This document shows positions 1-6,675 of a stretch of DNA of 24,020 bases, piece after piece. Location of the stretch: positions 1-24,020 of the forward strand of contig JAHHRQ010000026.1 of assembly GCA_020025715.1 (NCBI GenBank), read 5' to 3'. The position numbers were made by a program, and so were the translations under genes. Source of the DNA: Oscillospiraceae bacterium (GTDB taxonomy: Bacteria > Bacillota > Clostridia > Oscillospirales > Oscillospiraceae). The notes beneath the pieces are model-generated. The model was not told the origin of the DNA. It worked only from the letters and a program-made list of their open reading frames with translations, and did no database searches. Within the stretch, counting starts at the first letter, position 1. Every line of letters starts with the position of its first letter.

Positions 1-51
1 AATCTCATAAAAGATATTCTTAAGCCGGAATACAGTGACATTGAGGGTTAA
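1..51 (+). CDS. C-terminal tail of an upstream gene (partial, unidentified)
   Basis: Frame 1 is open from the first base to a TAA at 49-51 and encodes NLIKDILKPEYSDIEG. The other two forward frames stop within the first 25 bases. A good intrinsic terminator lies about 70 bp downstream, which fits the end of a transcription unit. Sixteen residues are too few to name a family, so no function is given. Confidence 0.4.
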   Translation, partial: NLIKDILKPEYSDIEG

Positions 52-123
52 AACCTGCATATCCCTTTTACGGCTGCGGGAAAGAACGTTTTTCCTGCTT
101 ATACTGTCAATGTAGAAAGAAAC

Positions 124-156
124 AACCGCTCCTCTTTTGAGGGGCGGTTAATTTTT
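124..156 (+). terminator. Rho-independent terminator of the upstream gene
   Basis: AACCGCTCCTC (124-134) pairs with GAGGGGCGGTT (139-149) across a TTTT loop, with one G-U pair, and is followed by AATTTTT. A weaker hairpin precedes it (76-83 with 91-98). Together they separate the upstream gene from the operon starting near 245. Confidence 0.8.
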
Positions 157-208
157 GCTCCACTACAAAAATTTTACCGGATTTTTCCTGAGGGCAAAAA
201 TACCTTGC

Positions 209-237
209 TTGAATGTGGAAAGAAAAAACGGTATAAT
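209..237 (+). promoter_or_regulatory. Sigma-A type promoter of the BMP/phosphoesterase/hydrolase operon
   Basis: TTGAAT (209-214), a 17-nt spacer and a perfect TATAAT (232-237). The predicted start near 244 gives a leader of about 48 nt before the ATG at 292. The ribosome binding site GGAAAGGGG lies at 277-285. Unlike most other promoters in the window it lacks a TG just upstream of the -10. Confidence 0.7.
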
Positions 238-291
238 ATTTATAAAGAGAGAATATATATGGCCGGTGTTTAAATCGGAAAGGGGAACACT

Positions 292-2259
292 ATGAGTTTA
301 GAAGAAGCCAGAGCGCAATATGCCTCCGCGCTTAAGGCCGGACGCAAGGCTTATAAAGAAAATATTCACAGGGGCAGATACCCCTATTTGCAGGACCTTG
401 ACGAAATTCTTGAAGGCTGCACCATTGCAGGACAAATGGGGCTGGGCCTTATTGAAATACCTACCGAAATGATTGCAGGCACTAAGACCAAGGGCCGTAC
501 TTCCGCCTTTGCCTCAAACTTTATGCCCCTGCTTTCGGAAAACTCCGAATTCGGTACAAAATGGATGCAGCTCTGCGCCGCCCACCTGAGCGATGAGGGC
601 ATAAGAGAGCCGGTGCGCTGCTATGAATATCTGGGAAGATTTTACGTGCAGGAGGGAAATAAGCGTGTAAGCGTTCTCAAAAGCTACGGTGCACCCAGTA
701 TTCCCGGCTATGTAACCAGACTTATTCCCGAATACTCCGACGATTACGAAATCCAGAGATATTACGAGTTCATGGATTATTATCAGAAAACAAAGCTCTA
801 TCAGGTGCGCTTTTCCCGCCCTGGCAGCTTTCCCAAGCTTCAGGCGGCTTTGGGCTATGAGGCCGACCATGTGTGGACAACGGAAGAGCAGAGAAATTTC
901 TGCTCCGGCTTTTACAATTTCTCCCGTGCACTCGAAAAGCTGAAAGACGAAAATCTCAGCGTTACACGGGCAGATGTGCTGCTGGTGTGGCTGCTGGTAT
1001 ATCCCTTTGACAGTCTTAAATATATGCCTCAGGCGGAGCTTCTCAGCACTCTCCAGACTATCTGGCAGGATGTTAAGGCGCTTGATAAGGGCGGCCCCAT
1101 TGAAGTGAATACCGACGATGAGGAAACCGAGGACTCCAGAAGCTTTATGGAAAAGCTTAAAGCCACCGTGTTTCCCACCCGTCTTAAAATTGCCTTCGTC
1201 CATGAGCTGCGGCCGGAAAACAGCAACTGGACTAAAGCCCATGAGGAAGGCCGCCGGAAGATGGAGGCATGTATGGGTGACAAGGTGGAAACCATGGTAT
1301 ACATGGGCGTCGGCAAGGGGGATATAGCAGAGTATGCAATGGAGGATGCGGCAAACCGAGGCGCACAGGTTATATTCACAACCACCGCTCCTCTTATAGC
1401 GCAGTGCCGCAAATTTGCAGCCCAGCACCCCAATGTTAAGGTGCTCAACTGCTCCGTTGCCATGGCCTACACAGGAGTCAGAACCTTTTACAGCCGCATT
1501 TACGAGGGTAAATTCATATCCGGCGCCATTGCCGGAGCCATGAGCCGCAATGACCATATAGGCTATTTGGCAAGCTACCCCATTTTCGGTGTGCCGGCGG
1601 GAATAAATGCCTTCGCGCTGGGGGCACAGCTCACAAACCCCAGAGCCAGAATTGACCTTAAATGGTCATGCGTACCCGGTAAACCTCTTGATGAGCTTAA
1701 AGCAAAGGGCCTTGATGTGGTTTCAACTCTGGATATTCCCGTTCCCGGCTGGGAAGAAGGCGATTGGGGAACCTTCCGCGTCCTGCCTGACGGCTCTACG
1801 GAGCTTCTGGCTTCACCATACTGGGATTGGGGTACATTCTATATTAAGCTTGTAAAAAGCATACTGGACGGCAGCTGGGACAGCCTCAACAGCAGCAAGG
1901 ACAGCGAACACGCCGTCAACTACTGGTGGGGTATTGCAAGCGGCGTTATCGGCATTGAATATTCCGACGCTATTCCGCCCGGAGTTAAGGCGCTTGCTCT
2001 TATTTTGCAGGACTGCATTACAAACGACAGCATCAGACCTTTCCACCGCCCTGTAAAATCTCAGGACGGTACGGTTCGCAATGACGGAAGTAAATACTTT
2101 ACCCATGAGGAAATTCTGAACATGGACTGGCTTTGCGATAACGTGGACGGATATATTCCGCCCTTTGAAGAACTGAACGAAAAGGGGCAGAATATTGCCC
2201 GCGTTCAGGGAATTTACAGAGACGATATTATTCCCGAAAAGGAGGGGGTCATTCTTTGA
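292..2259 (+). CDS. ParB-like / BMP (PnrA-type) ligand-binding fusion protein, cytoplasmic
   Basis: The 655-residue protein has two recognisable parts. Residues about 100-150 contain YVQEGNKRVSVLK, which resembles the ParB/sulfiredoxin-like fold motif seen as (D/E)G(H/N)xRV in ParB N-terminal domains. From about residue 298 (RLKIAFVHELRPENSNWTKA) to the C-terminus it follows the BMP family (PF02608, basic membrane protein / PnrA purine-nucleoside-binding lipoproteins). This includes the late NMDWLCDNVDGYIPPFEEL segment typical of that family. BMP proteins are normally exported lipoproteins serving ABC importers, but this one starts MSLEEARAQYASALKAGRKA, with no signal peptide or lipobox, so it should act in the cytoplasm. 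The start is supported by GGAAAGGGG upstream. It is the first gene of an operon, and its stop overlaps the next start. Ligand and role are unknown; a nucleoside-type ligand is an inference from the family only. Confidence 0.75.
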   Translation: MSLEEARAQYASALKAGRKAYKENIHRGRYPYLQDLDEILEGCTIAGQMGLGLIEIPTEMIAGTKTKGRTSAFASNFMPLLSENSEFGTKWMQLCAAHLSDEGIREPVRCYEYLGRFYVQEGNKRVSVLKSYGAPSIPGYVTRLIPEYSDDYEIQRYYEFMDYYQKTKLYQVRFSRPGSFPKLQAALGYEADHVWTTEEQRNFCSGFYNFSRALEKLKDENLSVTRADVLLVWLLVYPFDSLKYMPQAELLSTLQTIWQDVKALDKGGPIEVNTDDEETEDSRSFMEKLKATVFPTRLKIAFVHELRPENSNWTKAHEEGRRKMEACMGDKVETMVYMGVGKGDIAEYAMEDAANRGAQVIFTTTAPLIAQCRKFAAQHPNVKVLNCSVAMAYTGVRTFYSRIYEGKFISGAIAGAMSRNDHIGYLASYPIFGVPAGINAFALGAQLTNPRARIDLKWSCVPGKPLDELKAKGLDVVSTLDIPVPGWEEGDWGTFRVLPDGSTELLASPYWDWGTFYIKLVKSILDGSWDSLNSSKDSEHAVNYWWGIASGVIGIEYSDAIPPGVKALALILQDCITNDSIRPFHRPVKSQDGTVRNDGSKYFTHEEILNMDWLCDNVDGYIPPFEELNEKGQNIARVQGIYRDDIIPEKEGVIL

Positions 2260-2849
2260 AGCTGCTTTTACTTTCAGATAAGGAGAGCCCGTTTCTGTGG
2301 GATTATTATAAGCCGGGAATGTTCAAAAACTACGACCTTATAATATCCTGCGGAGACCTGAAGCCGGATTACCTCAGCTTTATAGTCACCATGGCAAATG
2401 TGCCCCTTTTATATGTTCACGGCAACCATGACGGAAACTATGTTCAGACTCCCCCTGAGGGCTGCACAAATATCGAAGATAAAATCTATATCCACAACGG
2501 TGTGAGAATTCTCGGTCTGGGCGGAAGTCCCCACTACGGCGGTGTACCGCCCTACCAGTATTCCGAAAAAGCTATGCGGCGCAGAATTACAAAGCTGGCG
2601 CTTAAACTCAAATGGGCAGGAGGCGTTGATATTGTTGTAGCTCACGCTCCCGCGGCAGGCTACGGAGATGCGGACGATTATGCCCACAGAGGCTTTGAGT
2701 GCTTTAACGAGCTTATGGACAAGTATAATCCCAAGCTCTTTGTACACGGCCATGTACATATGAATTACGGCCGCAATATCCCCAGAGAGTTACAGCGCAA
2801 GGATACAAAAATCATAAACGCATATGAAAGGTATGAAACAGAGCTTTAA
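2256..2849 (+). CDS. Calcineurin-like metallophosphoesterase
   Basis: 197 residues from a TTG start that overlaps the preceding TGA by 4 bases, with GGAGGGGG at 2241-2248, so translation is probably coupled. Metallophosphoesterase motifs appear in order: D8 (LLSDKES), CGDLK with D34, GNHD with N57/H58, VVAH130 and HGHVH with H166/H168. The first motif is D-x-E where the classical family has D-x-H, so one metal ligand is substituted. The family cleaves phosphomonoesters or diesters using two metal ions. The substrate cannot be read from sequence. The operon position suggests a phosphorylated or nucleotide substrate linked to the BMP-domain protein, which is an inference. Confidence 0.88.
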   Translation: MKLLLLSDKESPFLWDYYKPGMFKNYDLIISCGDLKPDYLSFIVTMANVPLLYVHGNHDGNYVQTPPEGCTNIEDKIYIHNGVRILGLGGSPHYGGVPPYQYSEKAMRRRITKLALKLKWAGGVDIVVAHAPAAGYGDADDYAHRGFECFNELMDKYNPKLFVHGHVHMNYGRNIPRELQRKDTKIINAYERYETEL

Positions 2850-2897
2850 GCTCCGGAAAATACAGTCTGCATAGTGCGGCAGAAAGGAGAACATATA

Positions 2898-3521
2898 ATG
2901 GAAAATACAGCACTTATAGTTATCGACATGCAGAGAGGCTTTATAAGCGAGAAGTCGAGCTGCTATATAAGAGGCGCAGCGGCTACGGTTCCCGCCTGCG
3001 CGGAGATGATAAAGGGATGCAGAGAGCAGAATATTCCCGTAGTATTCGTAAACCGCCTCTACCGTGAAAACGGAAGTGATGTGGAAAACACCAGACTTGA
3101 AGGCTGGCTCAGAGGGGGAAAGCCCATAAGCCCCAACTGCGATGATGAAATTTCCGCCGATATGCCGGAGGAATTTGAAACCCAGTCCGGAGATTACCTT
3201 GTGAAGAAGCCCCGCTTCTCCGCATTCTTCCAGACTGAGCTGGACATGCTTTTAAGACGCCTTGAAGTTAAAAACATTGTGCTTATCGGCACCACTACTC
3301 CCAACTGCATCCGCACCACCTGCTATGACGGCATTTCCCTTGATTATAATGTGGCCGTCATAAGCGACTGCACCTCCTCCGCCACCGATGAAATCCAGAA
3401 GGCAAACCTTATGGATATGGAAAATATAGGCGCTCAGGTCATGAGCAGCCATGAGTTTTTAAGCGGCGAGCGGAAGATAAGAGACTTGGCGGGATTAGCA
3501 AGAAAATACGTTCGGGGCTGA
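2898..3521 (+). CDS. Isochorismatase-family cysteine hydrolase
   Basis: 207 residues. The start is set at ATG 2898 because AGAAAGGAGA lies 8 nt upstream; an earlier in-frame start at 2874 would lie upstream of that site. The Asp-Lys-Cys triad is complete: D10 in VIDMQ, K104 in VKKPRFSAF and C137 in GTTTPNCIRTT. This family hydrolyses amides or vinyl ethers (nicotinamide, ureidoacrylate, N-carbamoylsarcosine, isochorismate). The Asp/His metal site of true nicotinamidases is not evident, so that specific call is not supported. It is the third gene of the operon, 48 nt after the phosphoesterase, and a terminator follows at 3607. Confidence 0.9.
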   Translation: MENTALIVIDMQRGFISEKSSCYIRGAAATVPACAEMIKGCREQNIPVVFVNRLYRENGSDVENTRLEGWLRGGKPISPNCDDEISADMPEEFETQSGDYLVKKPRFSAFFQTELDMLLRRLEVKNIVLIGTTTPNCIRTTCYDGISLDYNVAVISDCTSSATDEIQKANLMDMENIGAQVMSSHEFLSGERKIRDLAGLARKYVRG

Positions 3522-3606
3522 GCTTTAAGCGATTATGAATAACGGAGGGAAACCTCTGCCGATGGGGTGAAATGAGCCTGTCGGAAAATTGAAATCTAAT
3601 AAAAGC

Positions 3607-3644
3607 GAGGGTCTGTCTTATAAAGACAGGCCCTCATTTTTTTT
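3607..3644 (+). terminator. Rho-independent terminator after the hydrolase operon
   Basis: GAGGGTCTGTCTT (3607-3619) pairs with AAGACAGGCCCTC (3623-3635), with one G-U pair and a 3-nt loop, followed by A and eight T. Confidence 0.92.
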
Positions 3645-3683
3645 CGTCGCGCATCGGGGAAACTTTAACTGTTCAGAGCACTA

Positions 3684-3708
3684 AATTATTAAGAAAGTTT
3701 AATAATTG
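3684..3708 (+). promoter_or_regulatory. Upstream inverted repeat shared with the second surface-protein gene
   Basis: AATTATTAA (3684-3692) and TTAATAATT (3699-3707) form a perfect 9-bp inverted repeat around GAAAGT. The stretch 3686-3708 matches 21508-21530, upstream of the other surface-protein gene, at 19 of 23 positions. It lies 15 nt upstream of the -35 box. It may be a regulator site or an A/T-rich UP element; the binding factor is unknown. Confidence 0.5.
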
Positions 3709-3723
3709 ATTCACGCAAAATCG

Positions 3724-3751
3724 TTGATTTTTATATAGCGTCTGCTATAAT
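3724..3751 (+). promoter_or_regulatory. Sigma-A type extended -10 promoter of the InlB-repeat surface protein
   Basis: TTGATT (3724-3729), a 16-nt spacer ending in TGC, and TATAAT (3746-3751). The predicted start near 3758 leaves a leader of about 70 nt before ATG 3830. Confidence 0.75.
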
Positions 3752-3756
3752 CTAAG

Positions 3757-3773
3757 ATAACAGTAACAGTTAT
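3757..3773. promoter_or_regulatory. 17-bp palindrome at the transcription start, candidate operator
   Basis: ATAACAGTAACAGTTAT is symmetric at 14 of 17 positions (ATAAC-n-GT-n-AC-n-GTTAT). It begins 5 nt after the -10 box, where a bound repressor would block initiation or escape. Only one copy was seen in the window. Confidence 0.45.
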
Positions 3774-3829
3774 AGTGCTGTGTGCGGAAAGAATATTAAA
3801 AAGAGAAAAAATACAAGGAGGTTTTTCAT

Positions 3830-5413
3830 ATGAAGAAAAGTACGAGACTTTTTGGCGCTCTTCTGGCGCTGGTGTTTGTGTTTGCCCTGCTTCCGGTGAG
3901 CGCATTTGCCGCAGAACCGGATGCCGTTCAGACTGAGCTGGCAGCCGAGACCGAACCTGCTCCCCAGCCTGAAACCGAACCTGCTCCTCAGCCTGAAACC
4001 GAGACTGACCCTCAGCCTGAAACTGAGCCTGCCGACAAGCCGGAGTTTGTAGCTACAACAAACGCAGCAGGTATACTTAAAAATGTGAAGGGCATGGAGT
4101 ACAGAGTCGGAGAAACCGGCGAGTACAAAAATGCTGACTCCAACGAAATAGAAGTGAGATTTGAAGGCTTAGAGAGCAGCTACACCATCTATGTAAGAAC
4201 CGGAGAGGGCGCAGAACCAATCAAGGTTGAAGTTGGCAGAATGCCTGAACCGGAAACATATTTTAAAGAAGCTGTTCCTCCTACTACTAAAGGCGGAAAT
4301 GACGGAAAAATTATTCTTACACAAAAGGTTAAACTGGAATTTGGAGTCTCACTCGATAAATTAGAGCCTATAAATGAAAAGGAAATTACCGGCCTTGAAC
4401 CCGGTATATATTACATTTACACTGCTCCGGAAGGCAGTAACCTTGGTTCTGCTTCGTCACTGATGATACCGGTTCCTGACTATGATCCGGTAACTGTGTC
4501 TTTTGAGCACGGAGACCATGGTGAAGGCACAATGGATTCAGTGACAATGCAGAAAGGAACTAAGTATAAGCTTCCTGAATGCACATTTACACCCGTAAAT
4601 ACCGACAAGGCCAAGTATGAGTTTGACGGATGGAAAGCAAACTCAAATGTGACTGCAAATGAAAACGGCGAATATGAAATGCTGGGCGACACTGTATTTA
4701 CCGCTCAGTGGAAAGAAATTCCCGTAGAGCCTGAAAAGCCCGTTATGAAGGACATCACCCTTACTTACGACTACAATGACGGCTCAGGCAAGGGCAGCTC
4801 CGAAACCAAGACCGTTGAGGAAGGCAGCTCAGCCGAGTTTGTTCTTCCCGAAGCTCCCTATCAGAGAGACGAGCATGAGTTCGAGGGCTGGGAAATCGCC
4901 GGCAAGGTTTATAAAGCCGGTGAAACCGTATACAATACTATGGATGCTGCTGCAAAGGCAGTCTGGAAAGAGAGAGAGCCTCTCCATTACGTTCTCAGAT
5001 TTGACCCCAACGGCGGCACCGGTGCTCCCGAAGCTCAGGACATGGGCATGAGCAAGCGCCGTGAGGTTCGCCTTACCGTTACCGATCAGGTTCCCACCAA
5101 GGAGGGCATGAAGTTCCTCGGATGGTCCCTCCACAAGGGTACAGAAGTTGTTCTCCAGCCCGGTGATGTGTGCCTGCTCAATGAGCAGTTCCCCGACCTT
5201 ACCGTTTACGCTGTTTGGGTTGATCCTGCCGCAGCTCCCAAGACCGGCGATGAGAGCAATGCAGCCCTCTGGGCAAGCATTGCAGCCGTGTCCCTTATAG
5301 TTATTGCGGGCGCTGTGTTCTTCATTCTCAAAAAGAATAAGAAGGATGCAGAGGGTATTCAGGACGACCAGATCGACAATGCAGACGAGAACGATCATAA
5401 CGACCAGATATAA
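3830..5413 (+). CDS. Secreted, wall-anchored protein with InlB-type B repeats
   Basis: 527 residues with AAGGAGG upstream of the ATG. A signal peptide spans residues 1-27 (basic MKKSTR, hydrophobic core, SAFA before AEP). Four 8-residue repeats of the TEPAPQPE type follow at 41-72, probably a wall-spanning spacer. Residues about 80-215 contain beta-rich segments, including GLEPGIYYIYTAPEG. Three InlB B-repeat/Listeria-Bacteroides-type modules follow at about 220-298, 307-381 and 385-464, each ending in an FxGW...(A/V)xW pattern. The C-terminus has a sortase-like APKTGD (469-474), a transmembrane segment (about 480-500) and KKNKK. An unusual acidic tail of about 22 residues comes after the basic stop. 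A role in surface adhesion or interaction is likely from the architecture. No sortase gene is in the window, and the gene is flanked by its own promoter and terminator. Confidence 0.87.
   Translation: MKKSTRLFGALLALVFVFALLPVSAFAAEPDAVQTELAAETEPAPQPETEPAPQPETETDPQPETEPADKPEFVATTNAAGILKNVKGMEYRVGETGEYKNADSNEIEVRFEGLESSYTIYVRTGEGAEPIKVEVGRMPEPETYFKEAVPPTTKGGNDGKIILTQKVKLEFGVSLDKLEPINEKEITGLEPGIYYIYTAPEGSNLGSASSLMIPVPDYDPVTVSFEHGDHGEGTMDSVTMQKGTKYKLPECTFTPVNTDKAKYEFDGWKANSNVTANENGEYEMLGDTVFTAQWKEIPVEPEKPVMKDITLTYDYNDGSGKGSSETKTVEEGSSAEFVLPEAPYQRDEHEFEGWEIAGKVYKAGETVYNTMDAAAKAVWKEREPLHYVLRFDPNGGTGAPEAQDMGMSKRREVRLTVTDQVPTKEGMKFLGWSLHKGTEVVLQPGDVCLLNEQFPDLTVYAVWVDPAAAPKTGDESNAALWASIAAVSLIVIAGAVFFILKKNKKDAEGIQDDQIDNADENDHNDQI
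3950..4045 (+). repeat. Four tandem 24-bp coding repeats (TEPAPQPE-type)
   Basis: Four 24-nt units encode TEPAPQPE, TEPAPQPE, TETDPQPE and TEPADKPE. The first two units differ by one silent base and the later ones diverge, consistent with recent slippage or duplication at the 5' end. Copy number could vary between strains. Confidence 0.9.
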
Positions 5414-5442
5414 AACACTGACCCGATATAAAATTTAATCGG

Positions 5443-5473
5443 CGGAGGCTTCCGAAAGGAGGCCTCCGTTTTT
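5443..5473 (+). terminator. Rho-independent terminator of the InlB-repeat gene
   Basis: CGGAGGCTTCC (5443-5453) pairs with GGAGGCCTCCG (5458-5468) across a GAAA tetraloop, with one G-U pair, followed by TTTTT. Confidence 0.92.
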
Positions 5474-5600
5474 ATATATTCTGTATAAGAAAATGTGAAA
5501 TGCCGCTTTTTACCACTTTCCACGAAAGAAAACGGGGAGGAAAAGCGAAAAGGAAAAAATTTTTTAAAAAATAAAGGGAAATGCTTTTTCACGTCGTATA

Positions 5601-5606
5601 TATAAT
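5601..5606 (+). promoter_or_regulatory. Possible -10 box for the dgt-dnaG-rpoD operon
   Basis: A perfect TATAAT lies 44 nt before ATG 5650, but no convincing -35 or extended -10 accompanies it. Upstream, 5521-5580 is strongly purine-rich and contains an A6T6A6 tract at about 5554-5570 that may bend DNA. A promoter must lie in this gap because a terminator precedes it; its exact position is uncertain. Confidence 0.35.
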
Positions 5607-5649
5607 ATGAACGGTAGTATTCTGTAAACGGGAAAGGAGATGTTTACAC

Positions 5650-6654
5650 ATGTTCTGTCCGAGAATTGAAAGAGAAATGGCGGAGCGAAGCCTTATCTGC
5701 TCTTACGGTGTGCGGGCTGAGGAAAGCAAAGGACGGCTCACTCCTGAGCCTGAATGTAACATCCGCACATGCTTTCAGCGTGATGTTGACAGAATTACAC
5801 ACTCCAAATCCTTCCGCCGCCTTAAGCACAAAACTCAGGTCTTTTTGCAGCCTGTGGGCGACCACTACCGCACAAGACTTACCCACACCCTTGAGGTCAC
5901 CCGTCTTGCAAGAACTGTGGCAAGAGCGCTGCACCTTAATGAGGATCTGGCGGAGGCCATTGCGCTGGGGCATGACTTAGGCCACACGCCTTTCGGTCAC
6001 GCCGGAGAGCGGGCATTAAATGCCATTTATCCTCCCGGATTTAAGCACTATGAGCAGAGCCTCAGAGTGGTTGACCGGATGGAACGGGACGGCAGAGGGC
6101 TTAACCTGTGCTATGAGACAAGAATGGGAATTCTCCACCATACCCACGGCACCCCCGACGATACCAGAGAGGCGACCACCGTGCGGCTGTGCGACAGAAT
6201 TGCCTATATAAACCATGATCTGGACGACTCTATCCGTGCGGGCATCGTGCGGGCGGAGGATGTGCCGGAAATTATCCGCCGCAACTGCGGCGAAAAAAAC
6301 AGCCAGAGAATAGATTCAATCTTAACCGACCTTATTATAAACAGCAGCGACGGCACCCTTAAAATGTCGCCCGAAATGCAGGAAACCTTTGATTTCTTCC
6401 ACAAGTACATGTATGAAGAAGTGTACCGAAACCCTATTGCCAAGGGAGAGGAGGACAAGGTGGAGGGTATTTTGAAAATGCTGTATGAGCACTACGTTTC
6501 AAAGCCCGATGACCTGCCGGAGGATTTCCGCAGCGTTATGGACACCGAGGGCGTAGAGCGGGCGGCGGTTGACTATATATCCGGCATGACCGACGGCTAC
6601 GCAATGGAGAAATTCGACGAGATTTTCATTCCCTTTGTGTGGTCGGTAAAATGA
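5650..6654 (+). CDS. dgt: dGTPase-like HD-domain dNTP triphosphohydrolase
   Basis: 334 residues starting at ATG 5650 after GGAAAGGAG. The family converts dNTPs to deoxynucleoside plus triphosphate, limiting the dNTP pool. The N-terminal signature RDVDRITHSKSFRRLKHKTQ is present. HD-domain metal ligands are visible as H79 (RLTHTLEV), H108-D109 (ALGHDLGHTPFGHAGE) and D182 in LCDRIAYINHDLDD. The length fits the shorter Gram-positive dGTPase-like subfamily rather than the roughly 500-residue E. coli Dgt. Its place directly before dnaG and rpoD is the usual clostridial arrangement, tying nucleotide control to replication. Substrate preference among dNTPs cannot be read from sequence. Confidence 0.93.
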   Translation: MFCPRIEREMAERSLICSYGVRAEESKGRLTPEPECNIRTCFQRDVDRITHSKSFRRLKHKTQVFLQPVGDHYRTRLTHTLEVTRLARTVARALHLNEDLAEAIALGHDLGHTPFGHAGERALNAIYPPGFKHYEQSLRVVDRMERDGRGLNLCYETRMGILHHTHGTPDDTREATTVRLCDRIAYINHDLDDSIRAGIVRAEDVPEIIRRNCGEKNSQRIDSILTDLIINSSDGTLKMSPEMQETFDFFHKYMYEEVYRNPIAKGEEDKVEGILKMLYEHYVSKPDDLPEDFRSVMDTEGVERAAVDYISGMTDGYAMEKFDEIFIPFVWSVK

Positions 6655-6675
6655 CTTTTTGAAAGGAGGAGCGCT

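Larger units (their letters stand above)
3522..3829 (+). other. Gene-free region between the hydrolase operon and the surface-protein gene
   Basis: About 308 bases with no credible gene. It contains the operon terminator (3607-3644), a 9-bp inverted repeat inside a shared upstream element (3684-3708), a sigma-A promoter (3724-3751), a 17-bp palindrome at the predicted start (3757-3773) and the ribosome binding site AAGGAGG just before ATG 3830. A 12-codon ORF from about 3535 has no support. Confidence 0.8.

Noticed and set aside
514..1557. 347-codon minus-strand ORF opposite the ParB-BMP gene.
   Set aside because: The plus strand has a recognisable family, start and ribosome site. The reverse frame product matches nothing and is rich in unusual Cys/His.
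2898..3521. Nicotinamidase (pncA) for the cysteine hydrolase.
   Set aside because: The Asp-Lys-Cys triad is there but the nicotinamidase metal-binding Asp/His pattern is not visible.
3950..4045. Short direct repeats as a possible CRISPR-like array.
   Set aside because: They are contiguous in-frame coding repeats with no spacers.
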